Assembly (NCBI GenBank): GCA_963974345.1
Contig: CAXBBW010000013.1
Coordinates: 73,734 to 137,733 of the forward strand
Source: RHLJ01 sp963974345
Lineage (GTDB): Bacteria; Bacteroidota; Rhodothermia; Balneolales; Balneolaceae
Length of the DNA stretch: 64,000 nt
Direction: 5' to 3'
A program made the translations under genes and the position numbers. Below the pieces are notes generated by a model. It had not been told where the DNA came from and did no database searches. It saw nothing but the letters and a program-made list of their open reading frames with translations. Below, in pieces: positions 1-9,438 of the stretch; position 1 is the stretch's first letter, and every line of letters starts with the position of its first letter.

Positions 1-119
1 TCTTCCGTATTCCAGATTTTATGGTAATACCCTTTAGCTATTTCTTGTGTTTTTACCTCAACAGCTGAACAGAGAATCGTTAATGTCAGAAAAACTAGCG
101 CCCTATTTATATACCCCAT
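1..119 (-). CDS. Partial exported protein (N-terminus only)
   Basis: Reading the minus strand from an ATG at 119-117 gives an open frame of 39 codons to the window edge, with no stop. A TAA lies two codons upstream in the same frame, so this ATG is the first possible start. The translation begins MGYINRALVFLTLTILCSAV and looks like a signal peptide (basic N-terminus, hydrophobic core, small residues before the likely cleavage site). The mature part is too short to assign. The gene runs left out of the window and its function is unknown. Confidence 0.55.
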   Translation of the reverse strand, partial: MGYINRALVFLTLTILCSAVEVKTQEIAKGYYHKIWNTE

Positions 120-513
120 TTTTTAATGTAGGCATTTCTTCCCATTAGGTGAAAGAGCTAAACCCTACTCTTTTAATTAAACTAAAACAATGCAATTCAA
201 CTCATAACCTGAAAATTTTCTTTTGTTAACAATAGCTTTCTATAAACTTACTGGGTTAAAAACCCATATAAACCTCGGCTAAAACCAATAAATGAATAAA
301 GTAAGAGTTCTTAATAAACTGGGATAAGTTGCTTTAAATTCACCCATTTTTAAATCTCTTAAACTTTTTGTAATGGTAAGCTGGGCATAGTAAACAAAGA
401 GTATAGATAAACCTTGATATTATTATGTAGTGCCCATCTATTCGTTGCTCAAGTGCATAGATATGTTCCCAATTTATGCTTGTAGGAATCCAGATAGAGA
501 CTTGAAGCCCAAA
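120..513. other. Non-coding stretch, nothing recognised
   Basis: About 390 bases lie between the truncated gene on the left and the pnp terminator. I see no convincing reading frame, RNA gene or repeat. A short inverted repeat (TGGGTT then AACCCA near 252-266) has no T-run and is not called. The promoter of the truncated gene probably lies at the left end of this stretch. Confidence 0.4.
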
Positions 514-550
514 CAAAAAAAGGCGCTACCCATTGCTAGGTGCGCCTTTT
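514..550 (-). terminator. Intrinsic terminator after pnp (possibly bidirectional)
   Basis: A 9-bp stem (AAAAGGCGC at 518-526 pairing with GCGCCTTTT at 542-550) is followed on the minus strand by seven or more T residues. It lies 27 bases after the pnp stop and closes the long ribosomal/RNA operon. A shorter T-run on the other side could also stop plus-strand transcription. Confidence 0.85.
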
Positions 551-576
551 AAAATCTATTGAAATTGAAAGATTAC

Positions 577-2682
577 TTACCCTTCTCTTTCCATCAATGC
601 TTTTCTTGAAAGACGAAGTTTTCCGCCGTGTTCAACTTTAAGAAGTTTCACATCTAGTTCATCGCCAAGTTGTAGATAGTCAGATACTTTTTCTACTCGC
701 TCGTGAGCGATTTCGGAGATATGAAGTAGTCCATCTTTACCAGGAGCAATTTCAACAAAAGCTCCGAAGTCTTTTATAGATTTAACTACACCTTTATAAG
801 TAGCACCTTCTTCAAGATGTCCAACAATCATTTTGATACGGTCTCTGGCTGCTTCAGCTTTGGCAAGATCGTTAGATGAAATAGTAATTTGTCCTTTACC
901 ATTTTTATCTTCTTCAATCATAATATCAGTACCAGTCTCTTTTTGAAGAGTCTGAATTACTTTACCACCAGGTCCAATTACAGCCCCAATATCACTACCA
1001 TCAATTTCCATTCTTAGGAATTGTGGAGCATATTTAGAGATATTCTCTTTTGGTGCAGAAATAGTTTTCGCCATTTCACCAAGTATATGTAAACGACCCG
1101 TATGAGCTTGCTCAAGAGCTTCTTCAATAGTTTCGAAACTAATACCTTGAACTTTCATATCCATTTGGCAAGCAGTAATTCCATCAGCAGTACCTGCAGT
1201 TTTGAAATCCATGTCTCCCATGAAATCTTCTTCACCACGAATATCTGAAAGAATTGCTGTTTTGTTTTCTCCAACAATCATTCCCATTGCAATACCTGAA
1301 ACAGGTTTTTTTAGAGGAACACCAGCGTCCATAAGTGCCATAGATCCACCACAAACAGAAGCCATCGAAGACGAACCGTTCGATTCCGTGATATCAGAAA
1401 TGATTCTTACTACATATCCGAATTCTTCAAATGTAGGCATCATCATTCTTAACGAACGTTCAGCTAAATGACCATGACCGATTTCGCGACGCCCAGGTCC
1501 TCTTAAGAATCCAGCTTCGCCAACAGAGTATGGAGGGAAGTTGTAGTGTAAGTAAAATTGCTTTGCTTCTTGATCGAATAAAGTATCAACACTTTGCTCA
1601 TCACGACGAGTACCTAGCGTTGCGGAAACAAGCGCTTGAGTTTCACCACGTGTAAATAAAGAAGAACCATGTGCACGAGCTATATAACCAACTTGAGTCC
1701 AGATATCACGGATATCGGTAGTTGAACGACCATCTATACGACGACCTTTCTCAAGAATCATATTACGGAGTTCATTCTTTTCAATGGAGCCAAGAACTTT
1801 CTTTACTTCACCAATTTGGTCTTCGAATTCTTCCTTAAGAGCTTCAACAACTTCATTTTTTATATCACGAATTTTACCGTTGTAATCTTCCTTGCTTAAA
1901 CCAATATTTACAACTTCGTTGATTTTTGCAGTGGCCAATTCAGCTACTTTAGCTTCGATAGTTTCGTCAGCTTTTGGAGCAACGAATTCTCTTTTTTCTT
2001 TTCCAAGTTCTTTGCGTAACTCATTTTGGAAATCACACAATTTTTTAATTGCTTCATGTGCAGCTTTAATAGCAGCAAGCATTTCAGCTTCAGAGATTTC
2101 TTTCATCTCTCCTTCAATCATAAGGATACTGTCATCAGTACCACCAACAGTCATATCAATATCACTGTTTTCTAATTCTGTTCTTGTTGGGTTGATAATA
2201 TATTCTCCATCAACACGTCCAACTCTAACTTCAGCCATTGGGCCATCGAAAGGGATATCTGAAAGGTGAATTGCAAGTGAAGCACCAACTCCACCTAATA
2301 CATCACCATCATTTTCATCATCCGATGAAATAACACTTGAAATAACCTGAGTATCACATACATATCCTTTTGGGAACAATGGGCGTAGCACACGGTCAAT
2401 TAAACGACTTGATAAAATTTCTTTTTCGGACGAACGTCCTTCTCTTTTCATAAATCCACCAGGAAAACGACCTGCAGCAGAAAAACTTTCTTTATGATCT
2501 ACAGTAAGTGGGAAAAAATCTTGGCCTGGTTTAGGTTCTTTGGCGCTTACCGCAGTACAAAGTACCATGGTGTCTCCCATTCGTACAACAACAGAACCGT
2601 CGGCTTGTTTAGCGATACGACCTGTTTCAACGGATAGCACCTTTCCTGGTGCAATTTCTATACTTCTAAAATCTTCTTTCAT
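577..2682 (-). CDS. pnp: Polyribonucleotide nucleotidyltransferase (PNPase)
   Basis: This is the phosphorolytic 3'-to-5' exoribonuclease of mRNA decay, which can also add 3' tails. The 701-aa protein has normal length and the full architecture: two RNase PH-like domains (first about residues 10-140, second about 310-545) around an all-alpha linker, then a KH domain with the GxxG motif IGPGGKVIQ and a C-terminal S1 domain (GVVKSIKDFGAFVEIAPG). It is the last gene of the rimP-to-pnp run, after rpsO, the same rpsO-pnp order seen in many bacteria. A terminator-like hairpin separates rpsO from pnp, so pnp expression may depend on read-through or on its own promoter. Confidence 0.98.
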   Translation of the reverse strand: MKEDFRSIEIAPGKVLSVETGRIAKQADGSVVVRMGDTMVLCTAVSAKEPKPGQDFFPLTVDHKESFSAAGRFPGGFMKREGRSSEKEILSSRLIDRVLRPLFPKGYVCDTQVISSVISSDDENDGDVLGGVGASLAIHLSDIPFDGPMAEVRVGRVDGEYIINPTRTELENSDIDMTVGGTDDSILMIEGEMKEISEAEMLAAIKAAHEAIKKLCDFQNELRKELGKEKREFVAPKADETIEAKVAELATAKINEVVNIGLSKEDYNGKIRDIKNEVVEALKEEFEDQIGEVKKVLGSIEKNELRNMILEKGRRIDGRSTTDIRDIWTQVGYIARAHGSSLFTRGETQALVSATLGTRRDEQSVDTLFDQEAKQFYLHYNFPPYSVGEAGFLRGPGRREIGHGHLAERSLRMMMPTFEEFGYVVRIISDITESNGSSSMASVCGGSMALMDAGVPLKKPVSGIAMGMIVGENKTAILSDIRGEEDFMGDMDFKTAGTADGITACQMDMKVQGISFETIEEALEQAHTGRLHILGEMAKTISAPKENISKYAPQFLRMEIDGSDIGAVIGPGGKVIQTLQKETGTDIMIEEDKNGKGQITISSNDLAKAEAARDRIKMIVGHLEEGATYKGVVKSIKDFGAFVEIAPGKDGLLHISEIAHERVEKVSDYLQLGDELDVKLLKVEHGGKLRLSRKALMEREG

Positions 2683-2772
2683 GTATTCTTTTTTGTATTT
2701 GGTTTATTGCTTTATCCCCGCCAATAATTCAGGTTGGTTTGATAAGCTAAAAATGAGACAGGGAGAATTGAA

Positions 2773-2798
2773 AAAGGCTCCATAGTATTGGAGCCTTT
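2773..2798 (-). terminator. Terminator/attenuator between rpsO and pnp
   Basis: A perfect 10-bp stem (AAAGGCTCCA at 2773-2782 with TGGAGCCTTT at 2789-2798, loop of six) lies four bases after the rpsO stop. On the minus strand the stem runs into TTTTT. It should end or reduce transcription before pnp. In E. coli a hairpin between rpsO and pnp also separates expression of the two genes and is processed by RNase III; whether this one is cut is unknown. Confidence 0.85.
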
Positions 2799-2802
2799 CA
2801 AA

Positions 2803-3072
2803 TTATTTACGGATACCGAGTTCTTTAATAAGTTCTCTGTATTTAGCGATATCAGTTTTCATCAAGTAGTTGAGTAAACGACGTCTTTTACCTACTAATT
2901 TTAGTAGTCCACGGCGCGATGCGTGATCTTTTTGATTCTCTTTTAAATGCCCAGTTAAATGATTAATTCTGTGCGTAAAAAGGGCAATCTGACCTTCAGT
3001 AGTGCCTGTGTTGGCGTCTTCTCCACCAAACTTTTTGAAAATGTCTTTTTTTTCTTCTGCAGTAATGCTCAT
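2803..3072 (-). CDS. rpsO: 30S ribosomal protein S15
   Basis: An 89-aa primary 16S rRNA-binding protein of the small-subunit platform. Length and sequence are typical: the four-helix fold with conserved motifs such as GTTEGQIALFTHRINHLTGHL and the LLKLVGKRRRLLNYL segment. It lies between ribF and pnp, the usual position. In other bacteria S15 represses its own mRNA through a leader structure; I could not establish a comparable fold in the 92 bases before the start. Confidence 0.98.
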   Translation of the reverse strand: MSITAEEKKDIFKKFGGEDANTGTTEGQIALFTHRINHLTGHLKENQKDHASRRGLLKLVGKRRRLLNYLMKTDIAKYRELIKELGIRK

Positions 3073-3164
3073 TGCAATATTCAGTTATAACTTTTTTATC
3101 AATTCGTAGGCTTTTAAGATACAGCTTTTAAGTTAAAGCAACAATCCCGTTAGCATACAAATAT

Positions 3165-4106
3165 TTAATCTTTCTTGGACTTCAAAACATCCAAACTATT
3201 CTTCTTATCTAACTGGAGTTGTGCTTTCAATTCTTCCATTCCCGAAAACTTCTTCTCATCTCGAATACGATCAAAAAAGCGAATTTGTACAGTTTTACCA
3301 TAAATGCTCTGACTGAAATCAAAGATATTTACTTCTAGGGTTTTAGTGTCTCCATCAAAGGTTGGCCGAATACCAATATTCATCATTCCTTTGTACCAAA
3401 TTTCATCAACCCTTACCATTACGGCATAAATTCCATTTTTAGGAATAATTTTATCGGGGTGTTCTGGCTGGAGGTTTGCGGTTGGAAATCCAATCTGGCG
3501 ACCTCGTTCATCTCCATGTATTACAACTCCATTTAACATATACGGTCGGCCGAGCAATTTTGCCGCTTGACTCATATCGCCTTCTTGCTGAATCGAATTT
3601 CGAATTACCGTACTGCTTATGGTTAGCTCTCCCATTTCTTTTTTGGAGACTACATATACATCAAAGTCTAATTCTGGAGCTAAGTTCTCCAGAGTTTCTA
3701 TAGTTCCTGATCGGTCTCTACCAAAGTGATGATCATAGCCAATTACAAATTCACTGATTCCTATTTTTTGATAGATTTCATCTTTAACAAAATCTTCGGA
3801 ACTCAATAGTGAAAAATCTCTCGTAAATGGAATTACACAAAGCTCATCAATTCCTATACTTTCCAGAATCTCGGCTCGCTCTTGAAGTGAAGTTAGTAGT
3901 CTAATACTTCCACTTTTTGAACTTATTATAGTTCTGGGATGTGGATCGAAGGTTACCACAACACTACGAGCATTTCGCTTTTTTGCTTTCTTTACTACTG
4001 TTTCCATTAAAGCTCTGTGACCTTCATGCACCCCATCAAAAGTACCTACCGTAACTACCGTGTTAGAGCTATGCTCGATATCTTTTAAGTAAACTAGGTT
4101 AGCCAT
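3165..4106 (-). CDS. ribF: Bifunctional riboflavin kinase / FAD synthetase
   Basis: RibF phosphorylates riboflavin to FMN and adenylates FMN to FAD. The 313-aa protein has the N-terminal nucleotidyltransferase domain (GTFDGVHEGH near residue 22, the HxGH-type site; a downstream SSTVIR motif) and the C-terminal flavokinase domain (GRQIGFPTANL, then GIRPTFDG). Its start overlaps the end of truB by eight bases, indicating translational coupling. The ribF-truB-rbfA neighbourhood is common across bacteria. Confidence 0.97.
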   Translation of the reverse strand: MANLVYLKDIEHSSNTVVTVGTFDGVHEGHRALMETVVKKAKKRNARSVVVTFDPHPRTIISSKSGSIRLLTSLQERAEILESIGIDELCVIPFTRDFSLLSSEDFVKDEIYQKIGISEFVIGYDHHFGRDRSGTIETLENLAPELDFDVYVVSKKEMGELTISSTVIRNSIQQEGDMSQAAKLLGRPYMLNGVVIHGDERGRQIGFPTANLQPEHPDKIIPKNGIYAVMVRVDEIWYKGMMNIGIRPTFDGDTKTLEVNIFDFSQSIYGKTVQIRFFDRIRDEKKFSGMEELKAQLQLDKKNSLDVLKSKKD

Positions 4107-4836
4107 CTTGTCTTAATATATCATCAAGTTCATGCGGTGTGTATGCAATAGCTGAAGAATACTCTCCAATTTGGGTTCGTTCCAAGGCACTTAAATGAGC
4201 TCTGGTTTCCAAAGCTATCCCAAAATCATGCGCAATTGAACGTATATATGTTCCTTTACTACATGTGATGCTAAGAATTAATTTCGGAGCGCTGTAATCT
4301 ATCACTTGATGACTGTGAATTGTTACCGGTCGAGGTTCTAATTCTACTGTCTTTCCTCTTCTAGCAAGTTCATATAATCTCTGACCATCTCTTTTTAGTG
4401 CAGAATACATTGGAGGAACTTGCTGGATATCCCCAGAAAACTGATTCTTTAAAATCTCGTGAATTCTTTCTTCTGTAATATGATTTGTTGGACCAGTTTC
4501 GTCAACATCTGATTCGGCGTCATAACTTGGAGTAGAACCACCAAACGTAATTTCTCCAACATAAGTTTTTGACATTTCCTGAAGTTGTGAAATAGACTTT
4601 GTAGCCTTTCCAGTACATAATATCAATAATCCAGTAGCCATTGGATCAAGCGTACCTGCATGACCTACTTTCTTTGTTTTTACTCTACTTCGGATAAATT
4701 TTACAGCATCGAAACTCGTCCAATCTTTTTCTTTATTTACAAGAAGAATGGAACCTGCGTTAAAGTCAAAATCTGAAGATGGTGGATTCGCTTTTGAGAA
4801 AACAGGAATTGTTTCTAATGGAAGTGGCTTTGCCAT
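4099..4836 (-). CDS. truB: tRNA pseudouridine(55) synthase
   Basis: TruB makes the pseudouridine at position 55 of the tRNA T-loop. At 245 aa it is a compact form holding the catalytic domain. The motif GHAGTLDPMATGLL contains the nucleophilic Asp, and the KTYVGEITFGG and GTYIRSIAHD motifs are present. The start codon shares one base with the rbfA stop (TAATG), so the ribosome probably re-initiates. The C-terminus is short compared with E. coli TruB, which has a PUA domain. Confidence 0.96.
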   Translation of the reverse strand: MAKPLPLETIPVFSKANPPSSDFDFNAGSILLVNKEKDWTSFDAVKFIRSRVKTKKVGHAGTLDPMATGLLILCTGKATKSISQLQEMSKTYVGEITFGGSTPSYDAESDVDETGPTNHITEERIHEILKNQFSGDIQQVPPMYSALKRDGQRLYELARRGKTVELEPRPVTIHSHQVIDYSAPKLILSITCSKGTYIRSIAHDFGIALETRAHLSALERTQIGEYSSAIAYTPHELDDILRQDG

Positions 4837-5210
4837 TATTCTTCGTTATCGTCGGCGGGTGCTTTAGGCTGTTCATCTACTTTCCTGAACAAGTTCTGCA
4901 TTTTATTTACGTATTCAGCAGTATCATCAGTATAAAAATGAAGCTCAGGAATTTTTCGAACTTGATTCTTAATCTTTCCAGCTAATTTATACCTGATTTC
5001 GGGAACGTGTTCATCAATAAATTCGTAAACGATTTGTTCGTCTCTACCGGGGGCAAAAACGCTTAAGTATACTTTTGCAATAGAAAGATCTGGAGTAACC
5101 CGGACATTGGTAACAGTGACAAAGGTTCCCTCAGGCTGGAAACTTTTTTGAATAATTTCCCCTAAGTCTTTTTTAAGGAGTGCGCCTAATCTTTCGACTC
5201 TAAAACTCAT
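4836..5210 (-). CDS. rbfA: Ribosome-binding factor A
   Basis: RbfA is a late-acting 30S maturation factor with a KH-like fold. The 124-aa protein opens with the typical FRVERLGALLKKDLGEIIQ helix and has the central VTVTNVRVTPDLSIAKVYLSVF strands, here given only as a landmark region near residues 30-52. The tail is acidic and probably disordered. It lies 20 bases after infB and overlaps truB by one base, in the canonical infB-rbfA-truB order. Confidence 0.96.
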   Translation of the reverse strand: MSFRVERLGALLKKDLGEIIQKSFQPEGTFVTVTNVRVTPDLSIAKVYLSVFAPGRDEQIVYEFIDEHVPEIRYKLAGKIKNQVRKIPELHFYTDDTAEYVNKMQNLFRKVDEQPKAPADDNEE

Positions 5211-5230
5211 ACGTGCAGATTAAACAGTTA

Positions 5231-8116
5231 TTAGTTTGCGTCTTCTAGCGTACGTTTTTCTTCCGTTATTTTATAACTTTCGAAAGAATCGCCGACTTTA
5301 ATGTCATTATAGTTCTGGATACTAATACCACATTCGTACCCTGAAGCAACTTCCTTAACATCATCTTTAAATCGTTTCAAGGCTCCAACGTTACCATCAT
5401 AAATAACTACTCCTTCTCGGATTATTCGAACTGGATTATTCCTATCAATCTTACCCTCAGTTACATAACAACCTGCGATAGTTCCAACTTTAGAAACTTT
5501 GAAAATCTCACGAACTTCAACGATTCCCATCATTTGTTCTTTCAATTCCGGAGAAAGCAGTCCTTCAAGAGCATCTCTTACTTCATCAACTGCATCGTAA
5601 ATTACGCTAAATAGTCGAATATCGATTTCTTCAGTTTCAGCAAGTTTTCTAGCTTGAGCAGTAGGTCGAACTTGGAAACCAATAATAATAGCATCAGAGG
5701 CAGAAGCTAAAAGAACATCTGATTCTGAGATAGCACCAGCTCCTGTATGAATAATATTAACTGAAACTTCTTCAGTACTAATTTTTTGAAGTGAGCCAGA
5801 AAGTGCCTCAATAGAACCATCTACATCAGCTTTGATAATAACATTAAGCTCAGAAACTTCACCAAGTGCTAGCCTTCTTGATAGATCGTCAAGAGTCATA
5901 TGCTTGGTTTTACGCATCGCTTGTTCTCTCTTAATTTGCTTACGCTGACTTGCTACTTCTCTAGCTGTTTTTTCATCAGCGACGATCATCTTATCACCAG
6001 CTTGTGGCATTTCATCAAAACCAGTTAGCTGTACAGGAGTTGCTGGTCCTGCTTCATTAATTCTTTTACCATGATCATCTTCCATAGCACGAACTCTACC
6101 AAAACAAGGTCCAGCTACAAAAGTATCACCTACCTTAAGTGTACCATTTTGAACAAGGATATTGGCAACAATACCTTTTCCTTTATCAAGACGTGATTCA
6201 AGTACAACACCATCGGCACGGCGATCAGGATTTGATTTAAGATCTAGAAGTTCAGCTTCTATCAATACTTTTTCAAGAAGATCATCGATACCATTACCTG
6301 TTTTTGCAGAAACAAGAGCGTACTGAGTTGTACCACCCCAATCTTCAACAATTACATCGTGGGTTGATAACTCTTGCTTAATTTTATCTGGAGATGCACC
6401 ATCTTTATCCATTTTGTTGATGGCAACAACTATAGGAACACCAGCTGCTTTAGCATGGTTAATTGCCTCAATTGTTTGAGGCATCACTGAATCGTCAGCT
6501 GCAACTACAAGAATTACAATATCTGTTGCTTGAGCACCACGAGAACGCATTGCGGTAAAGGCTTCGTGACCAGGAGTATCAAGGAAAGTAACTTTTTTAT
6601 CTTCATGAATTACTTCATAAGCACCAACGTGCTGAGTAATACCCCCTGCTTCCCCTTCGGCAACTTTTGCTTTTCGTATAAAATCAAGAAGAGAAGTTTT
6701 ACCATGATCTACGTGCCCCATTACCGTAATAATTGGCGCACGTGGTTTTAGATCTTCTTCAGCATCTTCTTCAATTTCGAGCTCTTCAACAAGTTCTTCA
6801 GCATCAATAAATTTAACATCCTTGCCAAACTCACTTGCTACTAATTCTATAGTACCTGCATCTAATCGTTGGTTGATAGTAATCATCAATCCAATACTCA
6901 TACAAGCAGAAATAATATCATTTACACCGACTTCAAGTTCTTCGGCAAGGTCTTTTGCAGTAATGAATTCAGTAACCTCAATGGTTCCAGATTCCATATC
7001 CTCCATTTCTTGCATTTGCTGCAATTCTTCGTCTCGCTCTTCTTTTCTTTGGCGACGACGTTTACCTCTTTTATTACCAACGGTGCTATTACCCTGCATC
7101 TTTTTGAGGGTTTCACGCATCATTTTATCTACATCGTTCTCATTAACTTCAGTTTTAGGAGCTGCTTTTTTCCCTTTTACTGAAGCCGGAGTTGGTTTTC
7201 TCTTTCTTTCTTTAGTTGCGCCATCTTTTTTATCATCTTTCTTTGCATTCTTGTCAAAGCCTGGCTGATCCTTTTTACGCTTACGTTTCTTTCTTACTTT
7301 AGAATCTGATGTTAGGTCATTTGTGAAAGCGGTCTTTCCAAGCACTTTTGTACCTTTCAGTTGCTTTGCTCTACCCCTAATAGTACTAGGTTTCTCTTCT
7401 TCAGATTTTTTTGGCTCGGCTTCAACTTCGTCAGAATTAGAATCCTCTTTATCGTCATCCTCTTCTTCATCAGAGTCATCTACTTCATCGTCATCCTCCT
7501 CTTCATCAGAGTCATCTTCATCTTCAGAGTCTTCTTCTTCAACAGCTGTTTCTTCGAGTTCTTTGGATTCTTTAGGAGCTTCTTTTTCTTTTTCCTCTGC
7601 AACCTCTTCTTCGACTTCTTCTGGTTCAGTAGCTGGTTCCTCTTGTTCTTCCTCAACAATTTCTTCTTCAACTACTTCTGATTCCGTAGATGATGATTTT
7701 TCTTGTTCTTCAACAACCTCTTCTTCTTCTTCGACTTCTTCTGGTTCTTCAGAAACTGGTTCTAAACCTCCAATAAGTTCATCTTCTTTGCTTTTAGGTT
7801 TATCAGATTCTTCTTCAATTGGTTCTAATGAATCTAAAGGCTCAAGAATATCTAACGTAACGCTATCGTTGCGTTGATTCATCATTTGGCTTCGACGACT
7901 TTCGTACTCTTCTTTTGCACGTTCGTGGTCTTGACTTTTAGCCTTGTCCTCCCCATAAACTCCATCCAACACTTCATACATTTCTGGTGTTATTTTGAAG
8001 TTTGGTCGATTAGCTGCAGTAAACCCGTTATCAGCCAGTGTATCAATGATAGACTGAGTAGATACATTAAACTCTGAAGCTACTTTAAATAAGGGTTTTG
8101 GTCTGTTTATGGGCAT
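5231..8116 (-). CDS. infB: Translation initiation factor IF-2
   Basis: IF-2 is the GTPase that brings initiator tRNA to the 30S subunit and promotes subunit joining. The 961-aa protein has an N-terminal IF2_N module (about residues 5-50), a long acidic low-complexity insert (about 95-250, almost only Glu, Asp, Ser, Val and Lys), a basic stretch (about 255-365), a second IF2_N-like segment (about 385-440), then the G domain with G1 GHVDHGKTS near residue 465, DTPGH, NKMD and SAKTG, followed by the beta-barrel and C1/C2 domains. The acidic stretch creates long serine-rich open frames on the opposite strand that are not genes. Confidence 0.98.
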   Translation of the reverse strand: MPINRPKPLFKVASEFNVSTQSIIDTLADNGFTAANRPNFKITPEMYEVLDGVYGEDKAKSQDHERAKEEYESRRSQMMNQRNDSVTLDILEPLDSLEPIEEESDKPKSKEDELIGGLEPVSEEPEEVEEEEEVVEEQEKSSSTESEVVEEEIVEEEQEEPATEPEEVEEEVAEEKEKEAPKESKELEETAVEEEDSEDEDDSDEEEDDDEVDDSDEEEDDDKEDSNSDEVEAEPKKSEEEKPSTIRGRAKQLKGTKVLGKTAFTNDLTSDSKVRKKRKRKKDQPGFDKNAKKDDKKDGATKERKRKPTPASVKGKKAAPKTEVNENDVDKMMRETLKKMQGNSTVGNKRGKRRRQRKEERDEELQQMQEMEDMESGTIEVTEFITAKDLAEELEVGVNDIISACMSIGLMITINQRLDAGTIELVASEFGKDVKFIDAEELVEELEIEEDAEEDLKPRAPIITVMGHVDHGKTSLLDFIRKAKVAEGEAGGITQHVGAYEVIHEDKKVTFLDTPGHEAFTAMRSRGAQATDIVILVVAADDSVMPQTIEAINHAKAAGVPIVVAINKMDKDGASPDKIKQELSTHDVIVEDWGGTTQYALVSAKTGNGIDDLLEKVLIEAELLDLKSNPDRRADGVVLESRLDKGKGIVANILVQNGTLKVGDTFVAGPCFGRVRAMEDDHGKRINEAGPATPVQLTGFDEMPQAGDKMIVADEKTAREVASQRKQIKREQAMRKTKHMTLDDLSRRLALGEVSELNVIIKADVDGSIEALSGSLQKISTEEVSVNIIHTGAGAISESDVLLASASDAIIIGFQVRPTAQARKLAETEEIDIRLFSVIYDAVDEVRDALEGLLSPELKEQMMGIVEVREIFKVSKVGTIAGCYVTEGKIDRNNPVRIIREGVVIYDGNVGALKRFKDDVKEVASGYECGISIQNYNDIKVGDSFESYKITEEKRTLEDAN

Positions 8117-8168
8117 GTTTTGATTTTATAATTGAGCTCTAAAACTAAATAAATTTAAAGGTAATTGC

Positions 8169-9428
8169 TTAACTGCCTTCTTCATCAAATTCGTAAGCAA
8201 TTACATTGATAATCTTAGCAGCAAGTTCAACTTCAATTTCACCGTTTGTTCGGCTTGAAATTTCTTCTGCATCAAGGTCAAGAACAGCGCGAGCTGTGTC
8301 ACAACCAATTTCATGAAGCTTTTTGATTGTTTCTGCACCAAAATCTTCTTCAAACTCAGCTAAATCGATATCATCTTCTTCTTCCACTTCACGATATACA
8401 TCGATTTCACATTCAGCCAACTTTGAAGCAAGACGAATATTAACTCCACCTTTACCAATTGCTTTTGATACTTCATCAGCGGGTACAAGAACATTTGCCT
8501 TTGCACCATCTTCGGCAAGTTCTACCTTGAGCACATCTGCTGGTTGTAATGCGCGTTTAATAAACTCGATTTTATCTTTAGAGTAATTGATTACATCAAT
8601 ATTCTCATTTTGGAGTTCTCGTACGATTGCATGTATACGAATACCTTTCATACCAACACAAGCACCAACAGGGTCAACTCTTTCATCATGTGAAAGTACT
8701 GCTACTTTAGAACGATCGCCTGGAGCTCGAGCTATTTTCACTAATTCAATAATTCCGTCGAAAACTTCAGGAATTTCATTTTCAAACAATCTTTCAAGGA
8801 ATAATTCAGAAGTTCTTGAAATGATAACTGTTGGATTACCATTCTTCATATGAACACCTATAACTACTGCACGAATTGTATCCCCTTTACGATACCTATC
8901 TTTGTATATCTGTTCATTTTTTGGAAGAAGAAGTTCTATTCCATTGTGATTCACAAGAACGTCTTTATTTTGGCGAACCTGATAGACATCACCTAGAATA
9001 ATTTCACCAACACGATCGGTATAATCTTCGTAAATATTATCTTTTTCGATTTCACGAATACGCTGTGCTAATTGTTGTCGAGCCATCATTACAGCACGGC
9101 GACCGAAGTCTAGAATTTGAATTTCTTGTGCTAGCTCATCATATAGTTCAATGTCTGGATCAACTTTTTGAGCATCTTCAAGTGCAATTTCTGCCACTGG
9201 ATCAGAAAGCTCTTCTTTTGGAACTACTTCCCGCACATGAAGAATCTGTAACTCACCCCTATCAGCATTCAAGATCACTTCGAAAGAATCATCAGTTTCG
9301 TATTGTTTACGAATCATTGTTCGGAATACATCTTCCAGAATAGATAGCAATAGGTCACGGTCAATACCTTTTTCCTTTGCAATCTCTGCAAATGAGGAGA
9401 TAATCTGTTTTGAAAAATCGTTTTGCAT
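8169..9428 (-). CDS. nusA: Transcription termination/antitermination factor NusA
   Basis: NusA binds RNA polymerase and nascent RNA and controls pausing, termination and antitermination. The 419-aa protein has the N-terminal polymerase-binding domain, an S1 domain (about 135-200), and two KH domains including GACVGMKGIRIHAIVREL and the second KH motif AIGKGGVNIRLASKL. A short acidic C-terminal helix-hairpin-helix unit (about 350-415) follows. It is shorter than the 495-aa E. coli protein, which carries two acidic repeats. It lies 10 bases after rimP and 52 before infB. Confidence 0.97.
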   Translation of the reverse strand: MQNDFSKQIISSFAEIAKEKGIDRDLLLSILEDVFRTMIRKQYETDDSFEVILNADRGELQILHVREVVPKEELSDPVAEIALEDAQKVDPDIELYDELAQEIQILDFGRRAVMMARQQLAQRIREIEKDNIYEDYTDRVGEIILGDVYQVRQNKDVLVNHNGIELLLPKNEQIYKDRYRKGDTIRAVVIGVHMKNGNPTVIISRTSELFLERLFENEIPEVFDGIIELVKIARAPGDRSKVAVLSHDERVDPVGACVGMKGIRIHAIVRELQNENIDVINYSKDKIEFIKRALQPADVLKVELAEDGAKANVLVPADEVSKAIGKGGVNIRLASKLAECEIDVYREVEEEDDIDLAEFEEDFGAETIKKLHEIGCDTARAVLDLDAEEISSRTNGEIEVELAAKIINVIAYEFDEEGS

Positions 9429-9438
9429 CAGGGTCTGC

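Noticed and set aside
7323..7877. 184-codon serine-rich open frame on the plus strand
   Set aside because: It is the complement of the acidic Glu/Asp/Ser region of infB; repetitive GAA/GAT/TCA codons keep the opposite strand open.
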